Of a stretch of DNA of 64,000 nucleotides, positions 1 through 8,878 are shown one piece after another; the stretch's first letter is position 1, and each line of letters opens with the position of its first letter. The DNA lies in NCBI RefSeq assembly GCF_005047355.1, contig NZ_SUMC01000010.1:124001-188000 (forward strand). The letters are read 5' to 3'. The notes under the pieces are model-generated. The model worked only from the letters and a program-made list of their open reading frames with translations, did not search any database and was not told the origin of the DNA. The position numbers were made by a program, and so were the translations under genes. This DNA comes from Actinacidiphila oryziradicis (GTDB taxonomy: Bacteria > Actinomycetota > Actinomycetes > Streptomycetales > Streptomycetaceae).

Positions 1-1
1 A

Positions 2-46
2 TTCCACGAGGTCTTCAGCGCACTGCGCCGCGACTGGAACCTGTGA
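2..46 (+). CDS. C-terminal tail of an upstream gene (partial)
   Basis: Only the last 14 codons and a TGA stop lie in the window; the protein ends RRDWNL. The tail overlaps, antisense, the 3' end of the leftward gene at 15-755, so the two genes converge. Nothing about function can be read from so short a piece. Confidence 0.5.
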   Translation, partial: FHEVFSALRRDWNL

Positions 47-755
47 CGGCCTCCCGCCCCGACGCCCGCCGTCGGTGCTCCCCGCTCAGCACCAGCCCCG
101 GCGACTCCTCGTCATACGCTCCACAAGCCGTCGCTGCCCACAGTGACCACTGCTGCGGCACGGAGTAGTACGGCACCAACACCCTCACGGTGCGCCGCTT
201 CGCCTCCTGGACCGGCAGCAACGCGGGCAGCACATCCGGCAGTTGGCCGGCCAGGATCGCGTTGCGGCACGCCTCGCACGCCGGCCTGCGATCCGCGGCA
301 GCCTGACGCGGGCCGGGGCGACGACGCCGCTTCGTACACACCGGCACCGGCCGCGCCGCGCCATGCAGCGGGTTGTAGAAACACCGGACCAGTTGCGCCG
401 GCATCCGCCGCCCCTCACACCGTGCCCGCGCCATCTCCAGCCGCTCCACCGCCCGCTCGGCCAGCACCACGACGGCCGCCAGATCGGGCAGGTCCGCGGC
501 CTCGTCCAGCAGCTTCCCGGCCGCCTGGTAGGCGTCCAGCGCCCATACGTAATCCCGCCGCGCCGCCCCATCGCCCTGGCCCGGCAGCAGTTCCGCGGTA
601 CGCACGATGTCGGCCGCGTCGGCCACCCGCGCGGACGCTGCGCGACGCAGCCGGTCGCGCAGCACCTCCCACTCCCGGAGGACCAGCTCCTGCTGCCGTC
701 CGGGAGCACTGTTGTGAAACAGCCTTACCAATACAAACCACCACCGGCGAAACAC
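15..755 (-). CDS. Hypothetical protein with a CxxC pair
   Basis: A 246-residue reading with Streptomyces codon bias. The first 15 residues are aromatic and hydrophobic (MFRRWWFVLVRLF), followed by a charged helical stretch rich in Arg, Glu and Ala to about residue 115. After that come an RCFYNPLHG motif, a basic CTKRRRR run and an ACEACR segment near residue 160 that could be half of a metal knuckle. The C-terminus has several aromatic residues (YYSVPQQWSLW). I do not recognise the family. The leading Met is not well supported by a ribosome-binding site and an internal GTG could be the true start. It is a single leftward gene whose 3' end overlaps the tail of the gene entering the window. Confidence 0.55.
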   Translation of the reverse strand: MFRRWWFVLVRLFHNSAPGRQQELVLREWEVLRDRLRRAASARVADAADIVRTAELLPGQGDGAARRDYVWALDAYQAAGKLLDEAADLPDLAAVVVLAERAVERLEMARARCEGRRMPAQLVRCFYNPLHGAARPVPVCTKRRRRPGPRQAAADRRPACEACRNAILAGQLPDVLPALLPVQEAKRRTVRVLVPYYSVPQQWSLWAATACGAYDEESPGLVLSGEHRRRASGREAVTGSSRGAVR

Positions 756-839
756 GCGCCAGACTATCGCTGACCTTCCGCCCAGACCTTCAACGCCGCG
801 AAGTCATCGTCAGTCAGACCGATCCCGGGGTCCACGTAG

Positions 840-1201
840 TGCAGCAGCGCCGGCCCGGCGTGGTTCGCGGCGACCCACGCCCTCGCCGCCCTCACCCAGG
901 CCAACGACTGGACCCGGGCGGTGCTCTGCACCCTCGCCCGCCGAGGGGCCGCGATGCGCCGCGACGAACCCGAACGGGCCCGGGTACTGCTGGACATCCT
1001 CGGTCCCTGGCCCCTGTTCAAGGCCGCCCAGTTCCTCTTCGACCTCATGGAGTGGGAGGACTTCATGGTCGACGGCGAACCGCCACCCCTGCTCCCCCTC
1101 GACCGCACCGCCGTACTCGACCTCCCACTGAGCCTGGTGCGCGCCGTCGCCAGGGCCTCACTTGACGGCCTGCCAGGGGGCTGGGAGCCCGTCAAGCACG
1201 C
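840..1201 (+). pseudogene. Decayed 5' part of a gene, frameshifted into the Ig-like gene downstream
   Basis: From about 840 the plus strand reads as good coding sequence (GPAWFAATHALAALTQAND, then RARVLLDILGPWPLFKAAQ) with G/C third positions. There is no convincing start: a TAG lies at 837 in this frame, and the first candidate starts are GTG 921 and ATG 954. At about 1195-1202 good coding moves into the frame of the next gene; one missing base in AAGCACGCTGCGAG would explain it (…EPVKHA then CELAPNND…). I read this as the 5' part of one longer gene broken by an indel, or as a sequencing error. A short minus-strand reading at 764-900 (…LLHYVDPGIGLTDDDF) also looks protein-like, so another remnant may abut here. 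Confidence 0.4.
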
Positions 1202-1477
1202 TGCGAGCTCGCACCCAACAACGACACCAGCGCGGCCACCCCCGAACTCCCCGAGCTGGAATCGGGCTTCTACCTCTGTCGCGATGTCGTCCTCGGTGCC
1301 CTCGGCGCCGCCGGTCCTCTTCTGCCCGCACGTCTCACGTCAGGCCGACCCCCCGCCCCCGACGATCCGGCGCCGACGCAGGACGCGTCGCACACTCCGT
1401 CGACCGAACAACCGGCGCTCACCCTCACCTGTTCCGGCGGCCCCGCTGCTGCCGTCGCCGGCTCGGAATTCCCCGCC

Positions 1478-2239
1478 ATGAGCGTCGCCGCCCGGGACAC
1501 TGCCGGAAACCCCTTTGCCGGTCTGCTCGTTCGCTTCGACATCACTGGCTCCACCGGCTCGGCCTTCTCCGACGGCGCCGTCTCGTCCACCGCGACCACG
1601 GGGCCTGACGGCCTCGCATCCACGCCCCGCATCACCGCCGGCCCGACGCCGGGAGACTTCACCGTCCAGGCCACCGCCCCCGGTGACAGCTTTGTCGCCG
1701 GCGACTTCACCGTCCGGGCCGCTCCCGCGGCGCCCCAGTCCGAATCCGGCAACGTACTGCGGGACGCCAATCAGCTATACGTGTTCCAGGTGACGCAAGG
1801 GGCTCTGTTCACGCCTAGCGCCGCGGCGTGGCCGCAGGCAGAACCCGGCGGGGACAGTCTCATCTGCCTCGGTATCTGCTCGAAGCAGAACCTGCCGGTG
1901 CACATCGCGGATCTGCGGCAACGGATCACAGCCCCATCCGGCTTCGTATTCACCCACGTAGCGCAGTACGCGTGCTTCATGGAATTCGCGGGATGGGATC
2001 AGGTGCGGCCCAAGACGAGTCTCTCCTTCCGGCTGGAGGAAGGCGGCACCGTCTTGGTGGTGACCGGCGGCCTCAAGGTGCCCGCCTCGGGGCCCGACAA
2101 GCCGTTTCTGGGCTGGGGCCTGCACGTCAAGGCCACCATGGACGCCGTCCCCGGGCCGTCATCACCGGGGAAGGCGGAATTCGGTCAAACCGACCCCGTT
2201 ACCCTCAGCGGCGAAATTCTTCCGACGAAGAACGTGTGA
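1478..2239 (+). CDS. Bacterial Ig-like (Big_1 type) domain protein, probably part of a frameshifted longer gene
   Basis: 253 residues from ATG 1478. The N-terminal part resembles a Big_1/invasin-type Ig-like domain: AARDTAGNPFAGLLVRFDI, a TGPDGLAS turn, then GDFTVQATAPG with repeating GDFTV strands. The good coding frame continues upstream of 1478 to about 1202 without a stop and includes the first Ig strand (ALTLTCSGG). ATG 1478 therefore probably truncates the domain, and the true protein includes the decayed segment before it. The second half (residues 90-253) is an unrecognised beta-rich domain with paired cysteines (LICLGICSK). No signal peptide is visible in the surviving part. A hairpin terminator follows the stop. 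Confidence 0.6.
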   Translation: MSVAARDTAGNPFAGLLVRFDITGSTGSAFSDGAVSSTATTGPDGLASTPRITAGPTPGDFTVQATAPGDSFVAGDFTVRAAPAAPQSESGNVLRDANQLYVFQVTQGALFTPSAAAWPQAEPGGDSLICLGICSKQNLPVHIADLRQRITAPSGFVFTHVAQYACFMEFAGWDQVRPKTSLSFRLEEGGTVLVVTGGLKVPASGPDKPFLGWGLHVKATMDAVPGPSSPGKAEFGQTDPVTLSGEILPTKNV

Positions 2240-2253
2240 CCCGGTGAGGAGGT

Positions 2254-2277
2254 GCCCCGCCGGTGCGGCGGCGGGGC
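2254..2277. terminator. Hairpin terminator between convergent genes
   Basis: GCCCCGCC and GGCGGGGC form an 8-bp stem around a short loop, 15 nt after the stop of the Ig-like gene and before the stop of the leftward nuclease gene. Its position suits a bidirectional terminator. There is no clear U-run, as is usual in Streptomyces. Confidence 0.55.
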
Positions 2278-2315
2278 GCTGTTGTGCATGTGGGGGGGGT
2301 ATTTCAGGTGCTGGT

Positions 2316-2840
2316 TCAGCTGAGGCCGAGGTCGGCCAGGGCCGTGGTCCAGTCGTCGATGATGTGGGTCCGGGCCTGGGCGAGGGTGATGGTGCCCGCG
2401 CAGACGGCCTTCTTGAGCTTGTTCTCGACGGTGTCCTTGTTGGAGGCGGTCACGCTGCCGTACTGGGGCTCGGGCCAGAGGTTGAGCGCGCTCTTGGGTG
2501 AGCCGCCGAGTTCGAGGGGGACGAAGTGGTCCTCCTCGTAGTCCGAGGTGGAAGTGTCGGTGTAGCCGTACTCGACGATCTGCACCTTCTTCAGTGCCGT
2601 GGTGTACGAGCTGGAGGGCCGCACGGTGGCGGTCCAGCCGGAGACGCAGATGGTGGTGTCGATCGTCGACTGGGTGACGTCCGAGTTGAAGGCGCCGGGC
2701 TGGCAGCTCGGGTCCGGCAGTGGGAGGTAGGCCTGGCTGCAGGTGGCAGCGTGGGCGGTGCCGGTGCCGGCGGTGAGGCCGGCGGCGGCAAGGGCGACGG
2801 TGGAAACGGAGACGGCCAGAGGCCGGCGTATTCGGGACAT
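2316..2840 (-). CDS. Secreted HNH-family endonuclease
   Basis: 174 residues. The N-terminus is a signal peptide: a basic MSRIRRPL, a hydrophobic Ala-rich core, and a probable cleavage site after TAHA near residue 32. The mature part carries EEDHFVPLELGGSP near residues 103-116 and NLWPEP about ten residues later. This is the DH…N pattern of a beta-beta-alpha-metal nuclease found in small secreted actinobacterial HNH proteins; the His of DHF is the expected general base. Two cysteine pairs (TCSQ/SCQP, ICVS/VCAG) suit an extracellular disulfide-bonded protein. The expected role is extracellular DNA cleavage or nutrient scavenging. Transcribed alone, facing the Ig-like gene. Confidence 0.8.
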   Translation of the reverse strand: MSRIRRPLAVSVSTVALAAAGLTAGTGTAHAATCSQAYLPLPDPSCQPGAFNSDVTQSTIDTTICVSGWTATVRPSSSYTTALKKVQIVEYGYTDTSTSDYEEDHFVPLELGGSPKSALNLWPEPQYGSVTASNKDTVENKLKKAVCAGTITLAQARTHIIDDWTTALADLGLS

Positions 2841-3095
2841 GGTGGGGGTCTCCCGAGTGGATGCCCGGCAGAGTTCCGGGCGGTTGTGTGCATGACAGCA
2901 CCTCCCGTATCTATGCGGGTAGACCCTTTACTTCGAGCGGACCTGTCTTGGTGAAAACTTTGTGCCGGGCATGACATATCAGGATGAGGCCATGGGCAAC
3001 GCTTGGTTGGCCGGGCCTGCCGGGATTATCCGTCTGTCAGTGCCTGCTGGCAGGATGGGATCAGGCGAACAACTTCGGGGGGCTGGAGGCGGCAC

Positions 3096-3521
3096 GTGGG
3101 TACCTGGGACGTAGGACCGTTCGACAACGACCGCGCGGCGGATTTCGTCGGGGATCTGGACGAGCTGCCCGAGCAGGAGCGTATCGGGGTCCTCCGCTCG
3201 GCTCTGGCGACGGCCGCGGGTGAGGCGGCGTACCTTGCGGACGACGAGGCGGTCATCGCGATCGCGGCGGCGGCCATCGTCTCCGCAGCGATGCCGGGCG
3301 GCACCCCGATCGACTGGTCGTACGGCCCCGAGCAGCCGATACCGCAGCTTCCGCACGATTTCGCGGCGCTGGCCGTCCAGGCCCTGGACCGGGTCCTCGG
3401 CGACGAATGCGAGACCAAGGACCTCTGGGAGCATTCGGGGGCCGGGCAGGAGTGGCTCGAAGGAGTCGACGGCATTCGCCAGACGCTGCGCTCCGCCGCC
3501 GAAGCAGGCCTCCCGGGCTGA
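3096..3521 (+). CDS. DUF4259 domain protein
   Basis: 141 residues from GTG 3096, chosen because the protein then starts MGTWDVGPFDNDRAADF, the typical N-terminus of DUF4259 proteins, and because GGAGGC lies 8-12 nt upstream. Longer readings from TTG 3003 add unrelated sequence. The body is acidic and Ala-rich helix (LATAAGEAAYLADDEAVIA) with conserved WSYGPEQPIPQLP. The function of DUF4259 is unknown; members are small cytoplasmic proteins, often single genes. The hairpin at 3652-3681 would end both this gene and the leftward inositol arm. Confidence 0.8.
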   Translation: MGTWDVGPFDNDRAADFVGDLDELPEQERIGVLRSALATAAGEAAYLADDEAVIAIAAAAIVSAAMPGGTPIDWSYGPEQPIPQLPHDFAALAVQALDRVLGDECETKDLWEHSGAGQEWLEGVDGIRQTLRSAAEAGLPG

Positions 3522-3651
3522 CCCGCCCTCGCCGGGCCGGCCGGAGCGGTACCGGGTGCCCCCGGCGCGGGTTCCGCGCCCTCTGCACCTCCCGGCCGAA
3601 GGTTGGGGGAGAGAGTCAGCCCGGAGGCGACCCCGACCCACCCACCGAACA

Positions 3652-3681
3652 AGGCGCCCCGCGCAACGGCGCAGGGCGCCT
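3652..3681. terminator. Bidirectional hairpin terminator
   Basis: AGGCGCCC…GCGC and GCGC…GGGCGCCT pair around a 3-5 nt loop, followed by TAAAA on the plus strand. It lies 14 nt beyond the stop of the last leftward inositol gene and 130 nt after the DUF4259 gene, so it can serve both directions. Confidence 0.7.
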
Positions 3682-3695
3682 AAAACCCGGCCTAG

Positions 3696-4562
3696 CTAGA
3701 CCGCTGCCAGCCACGCCAGTGAATCGCGGACGTCAGCGATCGGGCCGCCGCCCGGCGCGGGCTCGGCGTCGAGGACGGTGTCCTGCTCCATGACGTACCA
3801 GCCGCCGTAGCCGGCGCCTTCAAGGGCGCCGATCAGCGAGGCGAGGTCGATGCCGCCCTGCCCGAGGGGGCGGTACATGCCGCCCGAGACGGCGCCTGTG
3901 TAGGTCGCGCGGCCTTCGCGCACCGCAGAGGCGGCGCTGGGGTCGACGTCCTTGAGGTGGACGTGGACGATGCGTTCGGCGGCGCGCCGGGCGAGGGCGA
4001 CGGGGTCGGTGCCGCCGACGAGCAGGTGGCCGGTGTCGAGGCAGAGCCCGACAGCGGAGCCGTCGAGGACGCGGTCGACTTCGCCGGGGCCTTCGACCAT
4101 CGTGCCGACGTGGGGGTGCAACGACCCGGTGATGCCGACCGAGGCGGCAAGCTCGGCGAGCCGGTCGAGGTTGGAGAGCAAGGTCTTCCAGCCGAAGGCG
4201 TCAAGCTCGGGCCGGGCGTCGTAGCCGTCGAGCCCGGTGGCTGCGGCGAGCACAAGCGTGCCGGCGCCGGCGGCGGTGAAGCCCTCCAGGGCGGTACGGA
4301 CTTCCGGCACCGGGTCGTGGGAGGGATCGTGCAGGACGACGGGCACGAACCCGCCGACGGCGGACATGCCGTGCGAGGCCAGCACGGCGGCCTTCTCGGC
4401 GGGGGCGTCGGGAAGGAAGCCGTCGGGTCCGAACTCGGTGGCCGCGAGGCCGAGCTCGGCCATCTCACGCAGCACCCGCTCAGGGGTCAGCTGGTGGCCC
4501 CAGCCCGGCACCTCGCAGACGCCCCAGGAAATGGGGGCCGCTGCCACACGGTCGAGCTTCAC
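3696..4562 (-). CDS. Sugar phosphate isomerase/epimerase-type TIM barrel, inosose dehydratase-like
   Basis: 288 residues of the AP-endonuclease-2-like TIM-barrel superfamily. It opens APISWGVCEVPGWG, typical of IolE-like inosose dehydratases. Probable metal-site segments are TEFGP (about 42-46), CLDTGH (about 174-179), HVHLKDVD (about 200) and MEQD near the C-terminus. The expected step is dehydration of 2-keto-myo-inositol or isomerisation of a related keto-inositol. GTG 4562 overlaps the TGA of the dehydrogenase upstream by four bases (GTGA), implying translational coupling. It is the last gene of the leftward arm. Of the three barrels in this arm it and 7801-8715 are the better IolE candidates; which one does that job cannot be settled here. 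Confidence 0.8.
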   Translation of the reverse strand: MKLDRVAAAPISWGVCEVPGWGHQLTPERVLREMAELGLAATEFGPDGFLPDAPAEKAAVLASHGMSAVGGFVPVVLHDPSHDPVPEVRTALEGFTAAGAGTLVLAAATGLDGYDARPELDAFGWKTLLSNLDRLAELAASVGITGSLHPHVGTMVEGPGEVDRVLDGSAVGLCLDTGHLLVGGTDPVALARRAAERIVHVHLKDVDPSAASAVREGRATYTGAVSGGMYRPLGQGGIDLASLIGALEGAGYGGWYVMEQDTVLDAEPAPGGGPIADVRDSLAWLAAV

Positions 4563-5617
4563 TGAACTACTCCTCGTGATGTCGTTCCGGCCGCGAGTTT
4601 GGCGGCCTGTTCCTCGATTTCGGCGACCGCGACCGGTCGCCGGTCCCGCCGGGAGACCTCGCAGGCCTCGGCGACAAACAGGGCCCGCAGGGCATCGCGC
4701 CCGTCGCAGGGGTTCGCGATCCCCTCAGTGACCACGCGGATGAAAGCCGCGAGCTCAGCGCGGTAAGCAGGGGCGAAGCGGTCCAGGAAGCCGGTCCAGG
4801 GGTTGGGGACGCCGGTCGCGCAGCCCCGTTCGACCGAGGTGACCGGGGTCCGGGCGTCCACGCCGACGGCGATGGTGTCGGCGGTGCCGCACAGTTCGAG
4901 GCGGATGTCGTGGCCGGCGCCGTTGTAGCGGGTGGAGGTGGCGGTGGCCAGCGCGCCACCGTCCAGGGTCAGCAGTACGGCGGCGGTGTCGACGTCGCCG
5001 GCCTCGCGGAAGAAGTCCGCGCCGCCGTTGGCGCCGATGGCGTAGACCTCGGTGATCTCCTGGCCGGTGACCCAGTGCAGGATGTCGAAGTCGTGGATCA
5101 GGCAGTCCCGGTACAGGCCGCCGGACAGCGGGATGAACTGCGGCGGTGGTGGGGACATGTCGGACGTCAGGGCCCTGGCGGTGTGCAGCCGGCCGATGCG
5201 CCCGCCGTGTACGGCTTCGCGGGCGGCGTGGTACCCGGCGTCGAAGCGGCGGTGGAAGCCCATCTGGAGGATCGTGCCGGCGGCCTCGACCTCGTGGAGG
5301 GCGGCCATCGTATCCGCCAGGTCGATGGCGATCGGCTTCTCGCAGAAGGTGGGCAGCCCGGCTCGGGCGGCGCGCTTGATCAGCTCGGCGTGGGATGCGG
5401 TGGCGGAGGTGATGACGACGGCGTCGACGGCCCCGGGCTCGAACACCTCGTCGACCGTTGCGACGGCCCGCGTCCCGGCTCCGAGCCGGGCGGCAGCTTC
5501 GGCCGCCCGCGTGGGATCGGCGTCGGCGATCAGCAGCTCGCGGACGTCGGCATGGGCGTGCAGGGTCGCCGCGTGGAAGGTTCCGATGCGGCCGACGCCG
5601 AGCTGGGCTACTCGCAT
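4559..5617 (-). CDS. iolG: Gfo/Idh/MocA oxidoreductase, probable inositol 2-dehydrogenase
   Basis: 352 residues from ATG 5617, where the protein begins MRVAQLGVGRIGTFHA; an upstream in-frame start at 5647 would add ten unlikely residues. The N-terminal Rossmann fold has GVGRIG, and the catalytic-lysine motif is FCEKPIAIDL near residues 90-99. A C-terminal alpha/beta domain follows, with GGLYRDCLIHDFDILHW carrying the His/Asp of the active site. Enzymes of this family oxidise myo-inositol (or scyllo-/D-chiro-inositol) with NAD+. This is the second of two such genes in the arm, suggesting different stereoisomers are handled. The gap before it (5618-5755) contains a very long poly-G tract. Confidence 0.85.
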   Translation of the reverse strand: MRVAQLGVGRIGTFHAATLHAHADVRELLIADADPTRAAEAAARLGAGTRAVATVDEVFEPGAVDAVVITSATASHAELIKRAARAGLPTFCEKPIAIDLADTMAALHEVEAAGTILQMGFHRRFDAGYHAAREAVHGGRIGRLHTARALTSDMSPPPPQFIPLSGGLYRDCLIHDFDILHWVTGQEITEVYAIGANGGADFFREAGDVDTAAVLLTLDGGALATATSTRYNGAGHDIRLELCGTADTIAVGVDARTPVTSVERGCATGVPNPWTGFLDRFAPAYRAELAAFIRVVTEGIANPCDGRDALRALFVAEACEVSRRDRRPVAVAEIEEQAAKLAAGTTSRGVVQ

Positions 5618-5664
5618 GGGGTGCAGCCTTTCTGCCGGGCAGGGCATGGTGCGGGAGGGGGCGG

Positions 5665-5730
<66 letters not shown>

Positions 5731-5755
5731 ACGCCAGGGACGTACGCCGCAGGTG

Positions 5756-6610
5756 TTACCAGCCTGCGACGTACTCGTTGATCTTGTCGCGCATGAAGAG
5801 CGACGACTCGCGGGCGCGCTCCTCCCACGCGAAGACGCACGCCGTGAGCGTCCCGTCGAAGCCGCCCGCGCGCAGCTCGCGGAAGAGCTCGTCGAAGTCC
5901 ACCTCACCCTGGCCGATGTCGAGGTGCTGGTGGATCCGGACGGGGGAACCCGGCGGGTTGACGATGTAGCGCAGCCCGCTGGAGCCGTTGTGGTTGAAGG
6001 AGTCGGCGAGATGCACATGCGTCAGCAGGGAGCCGGCGTGCTTGATGATGCCGGGCGCGTCGTCGCCCTGGTGGAAGGTGTGCGGGGCGCAGTAGAGGAA
6101 GGACACCAGCGGCGAGTTGATGCCGCGGATGAAGTCCACCGCCGCGTGCCCGTCCTCGATGAAGTCGTCCGGGTGCGGCTCCAGGACGAGCTTGATGCCC
6201 TCCCGTTCGAAGACCGGCAGCAGCTCTTCCATCGACCGCCAGAACTGGCTCTCGGCCTTGTCCGCGGCCTCCGGGCGGCCGTTGAACTCGGAGTTCATCA
6301 CATCCACCCCGAGGTCCGAGGTGATCTGGATGGCCCGCTTCCAGTAGCGTACGGCGGCCTGCCGCTCGTCCTCGTCGGCCGACGACCACTTGTAGAGGGG
6401 GAGTACGGAGGAGACCCCGACGCCCGCCGCGCTGAGCGCCTTGCGGAACTCCTGGACCGTGCCGTCGTCGACGCGCGGGTGCAGGAAGAAGGGGGTGAAG
6501 TCCTCGCGCGGCGAGAGTTCCAGCCACTCGTAGCCCAGCTCGGCGACGAGCGCGGGGAGTTCGAGCAGCGGGACGTTGCGGAACATGTACGGGTCGAGTG
6601 CGATCTTCAT
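5756..6610 (-). CDS. Sugar phosphate isomerase/epimerase-type TIM barrel (IolH/IolE-like)
   Basis: 284 residues starting MKIALDPYMFRNVPLLELP. Barrel-strand motifs include YEWLELSPREDF (about 27-38), VDVMNSEFNG (about 101-110), LVLEPHPDDFIEDG (about 141-154), HTFHQGDD, LLTHVHLADSFNHNG (about 195-209) and HLDIGQGEVDF. The Glu/His/Asp residues in these strands are those expected to bind a divalent metal in this superfamily. The gene sits between two inositol dehydrogenase genes, so it probably isomerises or dehydrates a keto-inositol. It is clearly different in sequence from the barrels at 3696 and 7801, so it is not a recent duplicate. Confidence 0.8.
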   Translation of the reverse strand: MKIALDPYMFRNVPLLELPALVAELGYEWLELSPREDFTPFFLHPRVDDGTVQEFRKALSAAGVGVSSVLPLYKWSSADEDERQAAVRYWKRAIQITSDLGVDVMNSEFNGRPEAADKAESQFWRSMEELLPVFEREGIKLVLEPHPDDFIEDGHAAVDFIRGINSPLVSFLYCAPHTFHQGDDAPGIIKHAGSLLTHVHLADSFNHNGSSGLRYIVNPPGSPVRIHQHLDIGQGEVDFDELFRELRAGGFDGTLTACVFAWEERARESSLFMRDKINEYVAGW

Positions 6611-6652
6611 GGCGGAAGGCCTCTCAGGCGATCAGCGATCAGCGATAAGCGG

Positions 6653-7672
6653 TCAGCGGTAGAAGGCGGGGCGCTCGATCATCTCGACCTCGACACGCCC
6701 CCCCTCGGCCTGGGCGCGTACGCCTGCCTCGCAGACGGCCGCCGCCGCGTAGCCGTCCCAGGCGCTCGGGCCGGAGATCTCGCCGCGGCGGGTGGCGTCG
6801 ACCCACTGCTGCACCTCGCGGTCGTACGCCTCCTCGAAGCGGGCCACGAAGTCCGGGGCGATCCCGCCGCCCCAGCGGCCGGCGGTGTTGACCAGTAGGC
6901 CGTGCTGGTCGCCGATTCGCGCAGTGCCCTTCTCACAGACGGCTTCTGCCTGTACCTGGTAGCCGTAACCGCAGCTGACGAAGATCTCCACGTCGACGAG
7001 CGAGCCACCGTCGGTCTCGAAGACGACGAACTGCGGGTCGTGCAGGCCCTCGGGAGCGTTGGAGGACGGGTTCGGGTGGTGGACGGTGACGGCGGTGATC
7101 TCCTGTTCGAGCAGCCAGCGGGTGACGTCCATCTCGTGCACGACCGAGTCGTTGATCAGCATCGCGTCGGTGAAACCGGGCGGGCAGTAGGCGTTGCGGT
7201 GCCGGTTGTGCAGCATCAGCGTCCGGCCCAGTTCGCCGCTCGACAGCACCCGCTTGAGCTCGATGTACTCGGCGTCGAACCGTCGCATGAAGCCGACCTG
7301 AACCCGCCGGTGGCCCAGCTTCTGCTCCGCCTCCAGCACTCGCAGCGCGGACACGGCGTCCGGGGTGAGCGGCTTCTCGCACAGCACCGGCAGATCGTGC
7401 CGGAAGGCCTCCAGCAGGGCGGCCTCGTGCGCCGGGCCGGGGGAGGCGATGAGTACGGCGTCGACTCCGGGGTCGGCCAGCGCCTCGGCCGGGTCGGTGT
7501 ACGCCGCACAGCCCTTGATGCCGTCGGCGATGGCCTTGACGCGCTCGGCGTCGATGTCGACGACAGCGGCCACCCGCGCGCCGCTGATCACATCGGTGAT
7601 ACGGCGGACGTGGTCTGCGCCCATCTTGCCGGTGCCGATGACGGCTACGCCGAGTGTTCCGTGCTGAGTCAT
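6653..7672 (-). CDS. iolG: Inositol 2-dehydrogenase (Gfo/Idh/MocA family)
   Basis: 339 residues from ATG 7672 ([18 protein letters not shown]), with GAGGGA about 6 nt upstream as ribosome-binding site. Reading further upstream runs into the antisense of the next gene. The Rossmann motif is [11 protein letters not shown]; the catalytic-lysine motif is [11 protein letters not shown] near residue 100; [13 protein letters not shown] near 180 carries the active-site Asp/His pattern. It oxidises myo-inositol to 2-keto-myo-inositol with NAD+, the first committed step. It is separated from the barrel gene at 7801 by 128 nt and from the next leftward gene by 42 nt, consistent with one transcript. Confidence 0.88.
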   Translation of the reverse strand: MTQHGTLGVAVIGTGKMGADHVRRITDVISGARVAAVVDIDAERVKAIADGIKGCAAYTDPAEALADPGVDAVLIASPGPAHEAALLEAFRHDLPVLCEKPLTPDAVSALRVLEAEQKLGHRRVQVGFMRRFDAEYIELKRVLSSGELGRTLMLHNRHRNAYCPPGFTDAMLINDSVVHEMDVTRWLLEQEITAVTVHHPNPSSNAPEGLHDPQFVVFETDGGSLVDVEIFVSCGYGYQVQAEAVCEKGTARIGDQHGLLVNTAGRWGGGIAPDFVARFEEAYDREVQQWVDATRRGEISGPSAWDGYAAAAVCEAGVRAQAEGGRVEVEMIERPAFYR

Positions 7673-7800
7673 GTCGTCCCTCGAAATACTGGTGCTGACG
7701 GAGGTTGCAGCGGCCGGGTCCGGAGGCAGCCGGCGTCCCGGCGGCAGGCGCGGGTGTGGTGCTACTGGTGTTACGGGTGCTACGTGCCTGCCGGGACGGC

Positions 7801-8715
7801 CTACGCGCCGCAGCTGCTCAGGAAGCGGCGGGTGCGCTGGGCGATCGGCAGCGGCTGGTCGGGCGGGCAGGGGTACATGTCCTGCTCGACGATGGCGAAG
7901 ATGTCGGTGCCGAGCTTCTGGGCGGCGGCCAGTACGGGGCCGAGCTCGGGCACTCCGGACGGCGGCTCGCACATCACGCCGCGCTTGACGGCCGGCCCGA
8001 ACGGCACTTCGTTGGCTATGACATCGGCGAGGATCTCGGGGTCGACCTGCTTGAGGTGCAGATAGCCGATGCGCTCGCCGAAGGTCTCGATCAGCTTGAC
8101 GTTGTCGCCGCCGCAGTAGGCGTAGTGACCGGTGTCGAGGCAGAGGTTGACCAGCGCCGAGTCGGTGCCGTGGAGGAAGCGCGTGACATTTTCCTCCGTG
8201 TCGATGTGGGTGTCGGCGTGCGGATGGACGACGATGTCGAGACCGAAGGTCTCGCGCACCTGACGCCCGAGCCGCTCCATGCCGGAGCAGAGATCCGAGA
8301 ACTGCCCGGCGTTCAGCGTGTCGCTCTCGGTGCGCTCGCCGCTCGTCGGGTCGCGCCAGAACTCGGGGATGACGACGAGATGCCGGGCGCCCATCGCCTT
8401 CGTCAGCTCGGCGACCTGGCTGACATGCTCCCAGGTGGCGTCCCAGACGGCGGAGCCGCGATGAAGGGCCGTGAAGACCGTGCCGGCGGAGACGGTGAGC
8501 CCCCGGCGGGCGGTTTCGTCGGTGAGTCGGGCCGGGTCGGTCGGCAGGTAGCCGTACGGGCCCAGTTCGATCCACTGGTAACCCGACTGCGCGACCTCGT
8601 CGAGGAAACGCTGCCACGGCACCTGCTGCGGGTCGTCCGGGAACCAGACGCCCCACGAGTCGGGGGCCGACCCGATCCGGATCCGGTCGAGGACGGGGGA
8701 GGGGGCGGCGGTCAT
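7801..8715 (-). CDS. Sugar phosphate isomerase/epimerase-type TIM barrel, inosose dehydratase-like
   Basis: 304 residues. The N-terminus [20 protein letters not shown] and [11 protein letters not shown] are typical of actinobacterial IolE-like barrels. Metal-site segments: [14 protein letters not shown] (about 160-175), [16 protein letters not shown] (about 187-202), [11 protein letters not shown] (about 213-223) and [13 protein letters not shown] near the C-terminus. It probably dehydrates 2-keto-myo-inositol. It is the first enzyme gene after the transporter genes in the leftward direction. The 163-nt gap before it carries an inverted repeat at 8815-8835, so it may have its own regulated promoter. 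Confidence 0.82.
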   Translation of the reverse strand: MTAAPSPVLDRIRIGSAPDSWGVWFPDDPQQVPWQRFLDEVAQSGYQWIELGPYGYLPTDPARLTDETARRGLTVSAGTVFTALHRGSAVWDATWEHVSQVAELTKAMGARHLVVIPEFWRDPTSGERTESDTLNAGQFSDLCSGMERLGRQVRETFGLDIVVHPHADTHIDTEENVTRFLHGTDSALVNLCLDTGHYAYCGGDNVKLIETFGERIGYLHLKQVDPEILADVIANEVPFGPAVKRGVMCEPPSGVPELGPVLAAAQKLGTDIFAIVEQDMYPCPPDQPLPIAQRTRRFLSSCGA

Positions 8716-8814
8716 GAGGAGCGCTCCTCTCGTAGGTGCGGGTGGTCGGGCGCCCGCGAAGCTCCGTCGTGTGGAAGCTTCGCCGTCCGGAGGGCGGCCG
8801 TCAATACTTGGTCA

Positions 8815-8837
8815 TGACATTCGGACGTCATGTCAGA
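8815..8837. promoter_or_regulatory. Inverted repeat, candidate GntR-type operator
   Basis: TGACAT (8815-8820) and ATGTCA (8830-8835) form a perfect 6-bp inverted repeat with a 9-nt spacer, upstream of the leftward gene at 8715. The same block contains ATTCGGAC and ATGTCAGA. Both motifs recur immediately upstream of the GntR gene (18839-18859), with 3-nt versus 6-nt spacing between them. That sharing suggests a binding site for the locus regulator; it is inference. Confidence 0.5.
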
Positions 8838-8878
8838 AAGACCTTCGTGGGAGTGTCCGTGGACGGGCCTGGCCGCGG

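Noticed and set aside
764-1195. Minus-strand gene of 143 codons
   Set aside because: Only its last 40 or so residues look protein-like; the rest is Ser/Arg-rich shadow of good plus-strand coding. Mentioned only as a possible remnant.
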